Numbered from the stretch's first letter, positions 8,035-17,515 are shown. The stretch: 64,000 bases of DNA from an uncultured Caulobacteraceae bacterium (GCA_937138625.1 CAKZPF010000004.1:62001-126000); one strand, 5' to 3'. The notes: a model not told the origin generated them from the sequence alone. Numbers and translations: made by a program.

Positions 8035-8457
8035 CTATTCCCACTCGTCCCGCTGGGTGCGCTCGGCGCGCTCGTGACGCTCTTGGGCTTCGATGCTGAG
8101 TGTAGCCACCGGCCGCGCCATCAGGCGTGAAATGCCAATGGGCTCGCCGGTTTCTTCGCAATAGCCATATTCTTCATCGTCAATGCGCTGAATGGCCTCT
8201 TCGATCTTGGAAATCAATTTGCGCTGGCGGTCGCGAGTGCGCAGCTCAAGGGCGCGCTCGCTTTCGGCTGTGGCACGATCAGCAAGGTCAGGGTGTGTCG
8301 AGCTATCCTCTTTCATATGTTCGATGGTGGCCTTGGCCTCTTCGAGGATTTCCTCTTTCCAGTCCAACAAACGCCGACGAAAAAACGCCAGCATTTTCGG
8401 GTTCATATAGGGCTCATTCTCGGTGGGGGTGTATCCATCCTCTGGGGTCTTGCTCAT
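8035..8457 (-). CDS. dksA: DksA-family transcription factor
   Basis: DksA binds the RNA polymerase secondary channel and acts with ppGpp. A 140-residue protein with the coiled-coil N-terminal part (about 30-95) and a C-terminal globule containing YGYCEETGEPIGISRLMARP. Of the four zinc-binding cysteines of E. coli DksA only the first is kept. The others are replaced (TGE, then TLSIEAQ), as in many alphaproteobacterial DksA proteins, so zinc binding is unlikely. It lies between flgH and fliX, on the opposite strand from the flg operons. Confidence 0.88.
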   Translation of the reverse strand: MSKTPEDGYTPTENEPYMNPKMLAFFRRRLLDWKEEILEEAKATIEHMKEDSSTHPDLADRATAESERALELRTRDRQRKLISKIEEAIQRIDDEEYGYCEETGEPIGISRLMARPVATLSIEAQERHERAERTQRDEWE

Positions 8458-8536
8458 CCTCAGCCTCCCTGCGCTAATGTGTCGCTATGGGGCGTGTTTA
8501 AGCGCCCTGTCGATGAAAAATGCAAGGAAAATTTTG

Positions 8537-8965
8537 TCAGGCGGCGCGCGAAGTTGCCAGTTTGGCCTTCTCGACCTCGGCCCTGATCTCGACCTGTTCC
8601 AGCAAGCTGTTCAGCCCCGGATCTTCGACATCTTCACGCTTTTGCTGCAACAAGCGCTCGATGCGGGCCAAGATTACCGGACTGGCTTGGCCTGTTACCA
8701 AAGCCAATTTCAACTCTTCCAAAGCATCCAGCAAATGATTGGCGCGGGCCATCATGCGCCGATGACGGCCCTCGACACCCTCATCACCTTGCAGAGCCAA
8801 CAACGCATCAACCGAGTTCACACCCTCCACTTGAGCAGTGGCTGTGGGCGCGGCGGCTTTATCAACGGCCTCGGTGGACACCCGAAAGCCCTTGGCTTTG
8901 CTGGTCGCTTTGGTCTTTTTCGATGATGCAGGGCCTGTGACCCGTTGTGTGGACGAAATCTTCAT
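8537..8965 (-). CDS. fliX: Flagellar assembly regulator FliX
   Basis: FliX couples early basal-body assembly to sigma54-dependent late gene expression by acting with FlbD in Caulobacter. This 142-residue protein has a basic, disordered N-terminus (1-45) and a helical FliX core (about 50-140: VDALLALQ, then RANHLLDALEELKLALVTG). It diverges from flgI, the usual neighbour. Its presence supports a FlbD-type control of the sigma54 promoters found nearby. Confidence 0.85.
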   Translation of the reverse strand: MKISSTQRVTGPASSKKTKATSKAKGFRVSTEAVDKAAAPTATAQVEGVNSVDALLALQGDEGVEGRHRRMMARANHLLDALEELKLALVTGQASPVILARIERLLQQKREDVEDPGLNSLLEQVEIRAEVEKAKLATSRAA

Positions 8966-9090
8966 CCCACTCCTCGATTTTTGCGTTGTGCTATTCCCGC
9001 CCCCTGTTGGCGAGGAATGACCATCTTGAAGGCTGCATGTTAATAGGGAGTTTCCAAACCCCCTGCCCCCGGAATTTCTCGCCCAGCGTC

Positions 9091-9105
9091 AGGCAAGCTT
9101 TGCCT
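9091..9105. promoter_or_regulatory. ftr-like palindrome upstream of flgI
   Basis: AGGCAAGCTTTGCCT has the GGCA-N5-TGCC geometry of the boxes near flgF and the flagellins. It ends 99 bp before the flgI sigma54 element. The 8966-9268 gap between fliX and flgI holds only this box, a TTAACC half-site near 9147 and the sigma54 promoter. Confidence 0.5.
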
Positions 9106-9204
9106 AAGGGCCGCTGGCACAGGACCAAAAGCCGATATTTACCGGCAATTAACCTTATAAGCCACTGTATTTATATGGTATTATTTTCTGTCACCTTGGC
9201 AAAT

Positions 9205-9219
9205 TGGCCTCAAGCTTGC
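9205..9219 (+). promoter_or_regulatory. sigma54 (-24/-12) promoter of flgI
   Basis: TGGCCTCAAGCTTGC matches the consensus at GG (-24) and TTGC (-12) with correct spacing. The predicted start near 9231 leaves a leader of about 38 bases before the ATG at 9269. Confidence 0.75.
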
Positions 9220-9268
9220 ACCACCCTAGCCGAACAAACAGCACACAAGACTTATGGGTGGGACGGGC

Positions 9269-10402
9269 ATGACAAAAACAGCGATCAAACAGGCAATCCA
9301 TTGGAGTTTGGCTGTGGCCGTCATGATCACGGCCTGGATGCCCGCACCCGCCCATGCCGTGTCCCGCATCAAAGATGTTGTCGAAATCGAAGGTGTACGC
9401 GAAAACATGTTGGTAGGCTATGGCCTGGTCGTGGGTCTGAATGGCTCAGGCGACAGTTTGCGCAACGCCCCCTTCACCAAACAATCGCTTGAATCGATGC
9501 TGGAGCGCCTGGGCGTCAACATCCGTGAAACCAACCTGAACACCCGCAACGTGGCCGCCGTGATGGTCACGGCTTATTTGCCGCCCTTTGCCGCCCAGGG
9601 GGGGCGCATTGATGTGGCCATTTCCTCGTTGGGTGATGCCAAATCGCTGTTGGGCGGCACCTTGCTGGTCACCCCCCTGATGGGGGCTGATGGCGAGGTC
9701 TATGCGGTGGCTCAGGGCACCATCGCCACCAGTTCCGTCTCGGCTGAGGGGGATTCAGGATCAAGCGTGACCAAAGGTGTGCCCACATCGGGCCGTATTG
9801 CCGCGGGCGCAATCATCGAGCGCGAAGTGGCCTTTACCTTCAAAAATATGAGCGAAGTGCGCCTGAGTTTGCGCAATCCCGATTTCACCACCGCCGCCAT
9901 GATGGCCGACACCATCAACCAGGCCATGGGCATGACCCTGGCCCAAGCTAATGATCCGGGCACCGTTACCGTGCGCCGGCCACAAAATTTCCCAGGCGAT
10001 ATGGCCGCCCTGATCACCCGCATTGAAAATCTGCCTGTGACCGTCGACACCCCCGCCAAGGTCATTATCGACGAGGTCTCGGGCATCATTGTCATTGGCG
10101 AAAATGTGCGTTTATCAAAGGTGGCGATCGCCCAGGGCAATCTGACCATCTCGGTCCAAGAAAGTCCCGCTGTCAGCCAACCCAACCCCCTGGCCAATGG
10201 CGAAACCGTTGTGGTGCCACAATCCGATGTGGTGATTTCCGAAGAAACCGGCAAACAGCTGTTGTCTTTGGACTCGGGGGCCTCATTGCAATCGTTGGTG
10301 GATGGGCTGAACACCCTTGGGGTTACACCGCGGGACATGATCGCTATTTTGCAAGCCATCAGAGCCGCCGGTGCCCTGCAAGCCGATATCGAGGTGATGT
10401 AA
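9269..10402 (+). CDS. flgI: Flagellar P-ring protein FlgI
   Basis: FlgI polymerises into the periplasmic P-ring. A cleavable signal peptide covers about residues 1-30 (ending PAHA). The core begins with VSRIKDVVEIEGVRENMLVGYGLVVGLNGSGDS and continues through the family's full length (377 residues). I prefer ATG 9269, with GGTGGGAC upstream, over an ATG five codons earlier. The stop overlaps the next start (TAATG), so flgJ is coupled. Confidence 0.95.
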   Translation: MTKTAIKQAIHWSLAVAVMITAWMPAPAHAVSRIKDVVEIEGVRENMLVGYGLVVGLNGSGDSLRNAPFTKQSLESMLERLGVNIRETNLNTRNVAAVMVTAYLPPFAAQGGRIDVAISSLGDAKSLLGGTLLVTPLMGADGEVYAVAQGTIATSSVSAEGDSGSSVTKGVPTSGRIAAGAIIEREVAFTFKNMSEVRLSLRNPDFTTAAMMADTINQAMGMTLAQANDPGTVTVRRPQNFPGDMAALITRIENLPVTVDTPAKVIIDEVSGIIVIGENVRLSKVAIAQGNLTISVQESPAVSQPNPLANGETVVVPQSDVVISEETGKQLLSLDSGASLQSLVDGLNTLGVTPRDMIAILQAIRAAGALQADIEVM

Positions 10403-10731
10403 TGTCATACTTCAGCACCCCCGCTATCGCCGCTAACCTGTCACAGTCTTTGATCGGTGATCCCAAAAATTTGGGCCGGCAAAAGGCCGAGCAAACCGCC
10501 AAAGAATTCGAGTCGATGTTCTTGACGCAGATGCTGAACGAAATGACTCGCGAGCTGAAACCCGATGCCAACTTTGGAGGCGGCCAGGGTGAACAGGCCT
10601 ATCGGTCGTTTTTGAATACAGAATATGCAAACGCCATCACCAATGCGGGCGGCATTGGCCTTGCCGATACGGTGCTGGCGCAAATCATCCGGATGCAAGG
10701 TGAAAGCCCTGCGCCCCCAGCACATTCATAA
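10402..10731 (+). CDS. flgJ: Rod-binding protein, FlgJ N-terminal type
   Basis: A 109-residue protein with the FlgJ rod-cap domain (AEQTAKEFESMFLTQMLNEMTRELKPD at about 30-57, then GGQGEQAYRSFLNTEYA). It lacks the muramidase domain of enterobacterial FlgJ, as is usual in alphaproteobacteria. It caps or scaffolds rod polymerisation. It is translationally coupled to flgI and followed by a FlgN-like gene. Confidence 0.85.
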   Translation: MSYFSTPAIAANLSQSLIGDPKNLGRQKAEQTAKEFESMFLTQMLNEMTRELKPDANFGGGQGEQAYRSFLNTEYANAITNAGGIGLADTVLAQIIRMQGESPAPPAHS

Positions 10732-10743
10732 CGGAGAGATCAC

Positions 10744-11190
10744 ATGGTTTTGGCAGGCAACACGACAACAGAGCGTATAGAACAGCTGGTGCTTTTGACC
10801 CGGCGGTTGTGTGATTTGATGGAGCAGGAGGCCGAATTTTTCAAAGCCCGACGCCCCCAGGATGCTGCCGAGATCACCCAGGAAAAAGGCCGACTGGCCA
10901 ATATCTATCGTCTGGAGTGTTTAGATATCGAGCGCAATCCCAGTCTTTTGGATGACATCCCCGCCGACCTCAGAGCCACTTTAACGGCGGAAACCAAACG
11001 CTTTCAGAATACGCTGAACAGCAGTGAAACGACTATCGAAGCCGCTCGCACCGTCACCGAAGGTTTGGTACACGCCATCGCCGAGGAAGTGGCCAAAACC
11101 CGCACCAAACACACGGGATACGGCCCCAACGCCCAGTTGGATCAAAACGCGCGGGCCAATGTGGGTGTGACCATCGACAAAAGCGCCTAG
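10744..11190 (+). CDS. FlgN-like flagellar export chaperone
   Basis: A 148-residue all-helical protein. It starts with a long helix (TERIEQLVLLTRRLCDLMEQEAEFFKARRPQDAAE) characteristic of the FlgN/FliT-like chaperones for hook-filament junction proteins. A GGAGAG ribosome site precedes the ATG, 12 bases after flgJ. The C-terminal 40 residues are polar and probably disordered. Family call rests on length, helicity and position. Confidence 0.65.
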   Translation: MVLAGNTTTERIEQLVLLTRRLCDLMEQEAEFFKARRPQDAAEITQEKGRLANIYRLECLDIERNPSLLDDIPADLRATLTAETKRFQNTLNSSETTIEAARTVTEGLVHAIAEEVAKTRTKHTGYGPNAQLDQNARANVGVTIDKSA

Positions 11191-11224
11191 TTGCCTTTTC
11201 ACAGCCAACCCAATTCGTCTAAAA

Positions 11225-11249
11225 AAACGCCCCCGTAATGGGGGCGTTT
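11225..11249. terminator. Bidirectional terminator between the flgIJN operon and the giant gene
   Basis: ACGCCCCC and GGGGGCGT pair around GTAAT, flanked by an A run on the left and TTT on the right. It serves both convergent units. Confidence 0.85.
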
Positions 11250-11274
11250 CAGTGTTGGCTGTCAGAGGGGGAGA

Positions 11275-14200
11275 TCAGCCAAAAAGTCCACCGCCACCAG
11301 AACCAAAGCCCGAATTGTTCTGGCCAAAGAACCCTGTGGATTGATTGCCGGTGATGGCCTGGATGCGCACCAGCGCATTTTGATAATGGGCGATACGATC
11401 TTGCATGTACTGGGTCGGCCCGTTGCCTTGCTTACCCGGTTTATCATCGCCGTATTTAAAGGCCATGCGCTCTTCCTTGGTCATCACGCTTTCCCGATAG
11501 GCCCGTTTCAAAGTCGAGATCGCATAGTTCAGGCGCTCGTCGGCGTATTTACGGTTTTCTTCGGTATCGATTTTCAGCTCTGAAGGCAGACGCAAACCAT
11601 AAATCGGACCGGTTACTGGCTCGATTTCGCGGCCTTTGCTGTCACGTTCGGTAATTCGAACCATTCCGGGCGCCAAGCCCAGGGCTTTCAAAACGTCTCG
11701 ACCTTCTTCACCTTCTTGCAGCAACACCGATTGCCCTTTGCGGGCGGTGATTTTCAAAACCTGGCCGTCATCCTTATAGCGGACCTCGGCGCGGCCATCG
11801 ATGCCCAGGCGCTGATTGATCTTGTTGGCCAGGGTGCGCAGGGTGTCATCAGCTTCGATGCGAATTTTCACCGGGCTGCGCTCGTTGCGGCTGAGATAGA
11901 AATAATCACCTGAGCGCAGAGAGCTGTTTTGTGTGATCAACTGGCTGGATGAATAATCAATGGTGCCGGTCGGCAAACCCAGCTTGGCCAAATCAGATGA
12001 GCCATCAGCCACACCAATGACCACATCCTGCAAGCGGGTGCCCGAGCGACCAAATTGTTTGGTGTAGTCAATGTTCAGGTCTGTGCCATCAAATGTCAGT
12101 TTGGCCAGAATACCATCGCGAGATCCGCGTTTCAGCTGGCCATCGAGCTCGCCATAGGTGCTGCCGCCCACATAAATGGCGCTCGCATCCGTGGTGCCGC
12201 CACCTGTGCCCTCGGTGCCCTCCTCACCTGGGGTCCAGGTGTTCGGTGTGCCTTCGGTCACGGTATAGTATGACACGCCGGCTTCGTCTTGTTCGCCGGT
12301 ATCAAGCCACATCAAAAACTCGTTAGAGCCAGAACCACTGTGCGGGTTCTGAATTTGTGTGGTGAGGCTGGTAGCCCCACTGCCGTCATTGTCCTCGTCA
12401 AACTCGGGGCTCAGGCCCGTGTCTGTGGTCGAACCCTGAAGATAGAAGGTACCAGAATTGAACTCACCGCCCGTCAGGGTGGCACCATCAACATTGTAAG
12501 CGTCTTCTTGGTTAATGGTGTAGGTGTTGGTCCCACTGGTATAGGTCACATCCAACTCATGTACGATGCCATCGCTACCACTGTTGCTGACAATGTATAT
12601 GGTTTGGTTTGCGCCTGTACTGGTATTGGGATCAATGATGATGTCCGCAGGATCCACATCCAGTCCAGGGGTGTCGGTATATAAGGCTTGCTGGGCAAAT
12701 TGCCCCGTGCTGGTTTCCCATTTGCCAACAGACACATTAATAATACCTGCCGTTGGCGAACCATCACGCTTGGCAAGAACAGCATGAACATTGCCATCGC
12801 CATCAACGCTCAGAGCTTCAACAGTGCGATTGGTCAAACCGGTGATGCTGTTGGTTTGCGTCAGGCTGGTGTCATACAGTCGGACTTCATTTTGGTCCGC
12901 GACATCATCATAGAAACCAACAGCCAAAGTGTTATTTTCAAAGGTCACGAGGGGTGAGGTGCCAGTAGCATAAGAAATGGCCGATGACTGCTGCAGCAAA
13001 TTGCCATCACTGTCGGTTTTCACCACATAGCCCGTGCCATCGGTGCCGTCAGTGATAAATCCATACAGATTGCCACTGCCGTCAAAATCATAGCTCTGCA
13101 GGGATCCCAAGCTCTCAACAGCTTGCAAGGCGGCTTCGATATTGGCGGCGTTATCGGCCTCGGTCAGCAAATTGCTGCGCATGGTCGAGAAATAATTGCC
13201 CCGGCTGTCCGCCAAATTCGAGGTGCCGATGGTCCCTGTCGAGGGGTCAAAATAAGCCGTCGCGCCTTCGTCTTGCTCGGCGGTATCGAGCCAGGTCACA
13301 AAGGTGTTGCTGCCAGAGCCCGTGTGCAAATTGGTAACACCCGAGGACAACGACACCACACCCGAGCCATCATCATCCTCGTCAAAGGTGGGGCTGAGGG
13401 CCGTATCCGTGCTGGCGCCATAGGTATAGAGCGTGCCATTGTTATAATCCGCGCGCTGAATGCTGGATCCCGACTGGTATTCATAGGTGCTGGTGTCATC
13501 AACCGTGAAGGTCCCGAAACCACCGTTGGTGGCATTGACTTCACGGACCAAGGCCCCGCCATCGCGATCCCCCACCAACATCAGACTGACATTGCTGCCC
13601 CCAGAGGTATGCACCGCGATGTCATTAATATTTTCATCAATCGAGGTTTGGTCACTGCTGTAAACATCATCACGACTGTAACCCGCGCCACTGTCATAGC
13701 CCCAGCGGCCCAACTGAATATTGACCACATTTCCGGTGCTGGTATCGATTTTCTGACTGGCAATATAGGCGTTACCATTGTCATCCAACTCGATGGCCAT
13801 GATGTCATGATCATTACCCACATTTTGAGACCCGACTGATGACGGTGTGCTCAGGGTCAAAACGCCACCACTGGCCGAGCTGGCAGATTCATCAATTTCT
13901 GTATAAATATGATAGCCGTCTGTATCCCGAATATAGCCCATGACGGCTTTGCCATTTTCAAACGCAATGCGGGGGGTGGTGCCCTCTTTGTAGTCATAAG
14001 TCGTTGAGGTGATATCGATGGTGGTTGGGCCACTGTCGGTGGTCACTTTGAAGACGCGGAAGGTGTCATAGCCTGTGCCACCACCAGATGTATCTTCGAT
14101 CAGACCAAAGATGTTGCCGTTTTCATCATAGTCATAATCCAGAACATTGCCGGCCCAGGCGTTGGCGTTTTGGATATCAGTCTCGTAGCCTGCCATGTCG

Positions 14201-17200
14201 TCGATCTCGGATTTGATCGCGTCATGATAGGTCTGCATGTAGGTGTTGCGGGCATCATCAGGCCCAAGCGCGCCAGGCGGCACGGTGCTGGTCGAAGCCA
14301 CGGCGTCTTCGTTGTTGGTGGGGTCTGTGCCGGGTGTGCCCCCACCCGTGCCTTCAATGGCCTCGACACCTGTTAGCACCAGCGAGTCGAGAATGTCATC
14401 ACTGACCGAGCCCACAAAAGCCACGGCCGCTGTGTCGTCGCCAGTATCCACACGGGCCACAAACCCGTCTTGCACGCCGTTTTGCGCGTTGGATAAACGG
14501 GTGGTGATGTTGCCCGCGCCCGATCCACTGTCGACGGTGAACTGCAAACTGGTTTGACTGGTGCCCCCGGCCACATAAAAGGCATCGCTGGCCGCCTTGA
14601 TGGATTTGATGCCACCCGTGCCAAGATTGCCAAGATCATAGACCTTACCGGCCGTAGGGGTGGTTTCGCCTTCGGCAACGCTGAAAATGCGCACCGTGCT
14701 GTTGGAGCCTTCAAGGCCCGCAACATATATCGTCTCGTCTCCTGTGCCCTCAGAGCCCCCCGAGCCCTCACCGCCAGAACCACCACCCGAAGGCTCGGCC
14801 CCTGGGTCACCAGTGGTGGGGTTATAATAGGCGATGGTGGCTTCATCATCCTCGGCAATATCAATCCAGGCGGCGATATCGTCTGTGCCGGAACCACTGT
14901 ATTCATTGATGATGCGCGTATCCATGCTGACGGCGCCGGTGCCGTCGTCACCCGCATCATAATCAGGGTCTAGGGATCCATTGCTGGCGGTGCCGTACGT
15001 GTACAGCGTACCGTTGTTGACGGTGGCATTGGTCAGCTCAGATCCGCTTTGGAAATCATAGGCGTCGTTGCTGTCGATGGTCAGGGTATTGCCAGCGTTG
15101 TCAAAAGTGAAATCAACCTTGCGCGCCAGGCCACCACCGTCGCGCCCACCCACCAGATAAATGGTTTGTTCGTCACCGGTGGCGGTATTGGGGTCGATGG
15201 CGATATCGTTGATAATCTCATCTAAATTCGAGCCGGACGCCGTGTAAATGGTGTCTTGGGCGAAATCATTATCGCCCACATCCCATTTGGCCACCGTCAA
15301 GTTTTCCACGTTATTGGTGTCGATGCCGCTGGAGGTATCATAATTGACACCTGCGATGATCAGGCTGCCTTCGTCATCGACCTTCAGGGCTGTTGGGCTG
15401 AAGCCTGTCGTGTCAAACCGATTGCCGTTTTGACTGGAAAAGAAGCTGAGACTCGTGCCGCCCGTGCTCTCAAAATTCAGGTCATGGGCCGTGTTGTTCA
15501 CGTATGTCAGGTTGTGGCGATACGAAATCCCCAGGGTATCGCCATTGACATCGATCTGGGGCGTGGTGCCATCCAAATAGGCACTCAGTCCCCCAGCGCC
15601 TTGTGTATAATAATAGTTGCCAGATGGGTTCGTGTTGCTGGGGTCGTCCACTTTCAATACGCGGAACGTTTTCAACCCCCCACCCCCGCCGGTGGTGTCT
15701 TCGATCAAGGCATACATCGCCCCGCTGTCATCGAAGGTATAGTCCAGCATGTCCCCAGCCCACGAGCCAAAGGTGCTTTGCATCACCCCTTCGACGGTTG
15801 CAGCGGCCTCGGCTTTGCTGAAGATATCATCGTGATAGGTGTCGATATAAGCGTCTCGACTGTCTGGCCCCGAGGTCCCCCCCGTACCTGCTGCCGTCGC
15901 CTGCGCCACCGCGATCGAGGTAATTTTATCATCGCTTGAGGTGCCATACTGATCCGTGAATATCAGCACGCCGTCTTCGTCGTATTTGCGGATGTAATTG
16001 TCATAACCGCCTTGCATATCATCGCCCGACAGCGATGATTTGGTGCGCCCACCCACATAAACGGAACCATCCGCGCCAATGGCCACGGCCGTGGCCTCGT
16101 CATCCAACACGCCACCTCGGCGACGAGTCCATTCTTCCTCGCCGCTAGCATCAAACTTGGTGACAAAGCTGTCTACACCATAACCAATGTCCAGGGTCGT
16201 CAAGCGTCCCTCGACCGCACCCGCCACAGCCACCGAGCCATCGGTCCCCACGGCCAGGGCATAACCTTTGCCGTCAACCGCCGCCCCCAGAACACGGGTA
16301 AAGACCACCTGCCCCGCACTGTCGTATTTCGTCAGGGCGACATCGCGATCGCCCTTGATGGGCTGGCCATCAATCTCGGCATTGGTTTCAGACAACACAA
16401 AATAGGAACCATCCGTATGGGTGGCACTGGCGCGGATCAGGGTTTCGCCGCCATCGGTTTCCAAAAAGTCTGACCAAGCCGTGTCGCCCAGAGTGCCGTT
16501 GGCCTCGACAAAACCAGTGGTGCGGGAAATGGGCTCGGAATCACTATCGAGAATGTTTCTCTCAGTGCCCGAGATAAAGATGTTGTCGTCTTCGTCCTCT
16601 AGCCCCTCGGCGGCGGCAAAACTGATGCTCTCCAGCAGCGAGCCTGAAATCTTAAAGCCCCATTTTTTCTCGGCGGTGATCGCGGTGTTCTCCTCGTCTG
16701 CCGAGGCCCCATCATCAACGATTTCATAGCGAGAAAACCGGCTGACCATACCGGCGTTTTCCAATTTTTGGTTCAGAAACGAAGCCACATTGTCCATGGT
16801 GCGGGTGGTACCGCCCATATCATCGAAATCCACGTTAAAGGTGATGGAGCTGCCATCCGCCTTGGTGGTGGTCATTTTGAACTGCACACGGTCGGCAAAC
16901 TGGCTGACCTCTTCCGTGTAGCTGCCGGTGTGCAAAGCCCCGGTTTTATAATAGGGATAATCGCGCGGCATATCGGTGGTGCTTTCCACCTTATCGGCGA
17001 CCTTTCCTTTCAACAGCGTGGTGTTATCCAGATCTAGGTCACGGAAATAGTTATTGACCTCACTCCAACCTTCATCAAACTTTTTCACAGCCCGGTCTTT
17101 TTCCAGGCTCGATGTGCCTTTGGCGCCGGCAAACTCCGACAAGGCTGACAGAGTGCGCAGCGCCGTGTGCAAGGCGAACATTTTCTTGTAATCTTTATCC

Positions 17201-17448
17201 AGCGCGTAGTTGCTGCCGCGCGCGGCATTTTCATCGATGAAATCTTTACCCGAAAAGGCATTGCGCACCAGCGCCTCATTTTCAGGCGGGTTATTACGCG
17301 GGTCCCACGGAGGAAGCGGTTGAGAACGCTGAGAAGATGAGGAATCGGCCTTGGTCGGCAAGACACCATTGACCCCGCCCAGGCGTAGGTTCACGCGGGC
17401 GCTGAGGTAACTCGATAACAGGTCCGTGCCAATTCCGAGAATGGCCAT
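11275..17448 (-). CDS. Giant FlaEY-like flagellar repeat protein, 2057 residues
   Basis: Residues 1-250 are a non-repetitive head with an amphipathic start (MAILGIGTDLLSSYLSARVN). Residues 310-525 carry SBBP-type beta-propeller repeats (KYDSAGQVVFTRVLG, TKFDASGEEEWTRRRG, RKYDEDGVLIFTDQYG). Three long homologous units follow at about 528-885, 1063-1405 and 1411-1730, separated by Gly/Thr-rich linkers. Residues 1750-1810 hold another SBBP repeat. Residues 1835-1925 resemble a flagellin hook-IN domain (DTLRTLANKINQRLG), and the tail is helical then Gly-rich. The overall plan resembles the FlaEY regulatory protein of Caulobacter flagellar clusters, but it is about twice as long. Composition is acidic and rich in Asp, Gly, Thr and Ser. 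There is no signal peptide, so flagellar export is possible. AAGGGGAG precedes the ATG. Function is unproven. Confidence 0.7.
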   Translation of the reverse strand: MAILGIGTDLLSSYLSARVNLRLGGVNGVLPTKADSSSSQRSQPLPPWDPRNNPPENEALVRNAFSGKDFIDENAARGSNYALDKDYKKMFALHTALRTLSALSEFAGAKGTSSLEKDRAVKKFDEGWSEVNNYFRDLDLDNTTLLKGKVADKVESTTDMPRDYPYYKTGALHTGSYTEEVSQFADRVQFKMTTTKADGSSITFNVDFDDMGGTTRTMDNVASFLNQKLENAGMVSRFSRYEIVDDGASADEENTAITAEKKWGFKISGSLLESISFAAAEGLEDEDDNIFISGTERNILDSDSEPISRTTGFVEANGTLGDTAWSDFLETDGGETLIRASATHTDGSYFVLSETNAEIDGQPIKGDRDVALTKYDSAGQVVFTRVLGAAVDGKGYALAVGTDGSVAVAGAVEGRLTTLDIGYGVDSFVTKFDASGEEEWTRRRGGVLDDEATAVAIGADGSVYVGGRTKSSLSGDDMQGGYDNYIRKYDEDGVLIFTDQYGTSSDDKITSIAVAQATAAGTGGTSGPDSRDAYIDTYHDDIFSKAEAAATVEGVMQSTFGSWAGDMLDYTFDDSGAMYALIEDTTGGGGGLKTFRVLKVDDPSNTNPSGNYYYTQGAGGLSAYLDGTTPQIDVNGDTLGISYRHNLTYVNNTAHDLNFESTGGTSLSFFSSQNGNRFDTTGFSPTALKVDDEGSLIIAGVNYDTSSGIDTNNVENLTVAKWDVGDNDFAQDTIYTASGSNLDEIINDIAIDPNTATGDEQTIYLVGGRDGGGLARKVDFTFDNAGNTLTIDSNDAYDFQSGSELTNATVNNGTLYTYGTASNGSLDPDYDAGDDGTGAVSMDTRIINEYSGSGTDDIAAWIDIAEDDEATIAYYNPTTGDPGAEPSGGGSGGEGSGGSEGTGDETIYVAGLEGSNSTVRIFSVAEGETTPTAGKVYDLGNLGTGGIKSIKAASDAFYVAGGTSQTSLQFTVDSGSGAGNITTRLSNAQNGVQDGFVARVDTGDDTAAVAFVGSVSDDILDSLVLTGVEAIEGTGGGTPGTDPTNNEDAVASTSTVPPGALGPDDARNTYMQTYHDAIKSEIDDMAGYETDIQNANAWAGNVLDYDYDENGNIFGLIEDTSGGGTGYDTFRVFKVTTDSGPTTIDITSTTYDYKEGTTPRIAFENGKAVMGYIRDTDGYHIYTEIDESASSASGGVLTLSTPSSVGSQNVGNDHDIMAIELDDNGNAYIASQKIDTSTGNVVNIQLGRWGYDSGAGYSRDDVYSSDQTSIDENINDIAVHTSGGSNVSLMLVGDRDGGALVREVNATNGGFGTFTVDDTSTYEYQSGSSIQRADYNNGTLYTYGASTDTALSPTFDEDDDGSGVVSLSSGVTNLHTGSGSNTFVTWLDTAEQDEGATAYFDPSTGTIGTSNLADSRGNYFSTMRSNLLTEADNAANIEAALQAVESLGSLQSYDFDGSGNLYGFITDGTDGTGYVVKTDSDGNLLQQSSAISYATGTSPLVTFENNTLAVGFYDDVADQNEVRLYDTSLTQTNSITGLTNRTVEALSVDGDGNVHAVLAKRDGSPTAGIINVSVGKWETSTGQFAQQALYTDTPGLDVDPADIIIDPNTSTGANQTIYIVSNSGSDGIVHELDVTYTSGTNTYTINQEDAYNVDGATLTGGEFNSGTFYLQGSTTDTGLSPEFDEDNDGSGATSLTTQIQNPHSGSGSNEFLMWLDTGEQDEAGVSYYTVTEGTPNTWTPGEEGTEGTGGGTTDASAIYVGGSTYGELDGQLKRGSRDGILAKLTFDGTDLNIDYTKQFGRSGTRLQDVVIGVADGSSDLAKLGLPTGTIDYSSSQLITQNSSLRSGDYFYLSRNERSPVKIRIEADDTLRTLANKINQRLGIDGRAEVRYKDDGQVLKITARKGQSVLLQEGEEGRDVLKALGLAPGMVRITERDSKGREIEPVTGPIYGLRLPSELKIDTEENRKYADERLNYAISTLKRAYRESVMTKEERMAFKYGDDKPGKQGNGPTQYMQDRIAHYQNALVRIQAITGNQSTGFFGQNNSGFGSGGGGLFG
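12259..13218 (-). repeat. Giant protein, long repeat unit 3
   Basis: Residues about 1411-1730, directly after unit 2. It opens with DSRGNYFSTMRSNLLTEAD, passes LQSYDFDGSGNLYGFITD and SNSGSDGIVHELDV, and closes with GSGSNEFLMWLDTGEQDEAG. The final block is nearly identical to that of unit 2. Confidence 0.85.
13234..14262 (-). repeat. Giant protein, long repeat unit 2
   Basis: Residues about 1063-1405. It opens with DARNTYMQTYHDAIKSE, passes GNVLDYDYDENGNIFGLIEDT and VGDRDGGALVREV, and closes with GSGSNTFVTWLDTAEQDEGA. It is separated from unit 1 by about 180 residues of SBBP-like sequence. Confidence 0.85.
14797..15867 (-). repeat. Giant protein, long repeat unit 1
   Basis: Residues about 528-885. 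The unit opens with DSRDAYIDTYHDDIFSKAEA, passes through GDMLDYTFDDSGAMYALIEDT, an IIINDIAIDPN-like strand and GGRDGG, and closes with SGSGTDDIAAWIDIAEDDEA. The same markers occur in order in units 2 and 3. Confidence 0.85.
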
Positions 17449-17515
17449 CGCAAAATCTCCCCTTTCTGCGCACGTTTCAATTTACAGGAAAGGCAAGAAG
17501 AAAGTGTAAAGCGAT

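Noticed and set aside
8035-8457. Damaged dksA because of missing zinc cysteines
   Set aside because: Loss of these cysteines is common in alphaproteobacterial DksA, and the rest of the protein is intact.
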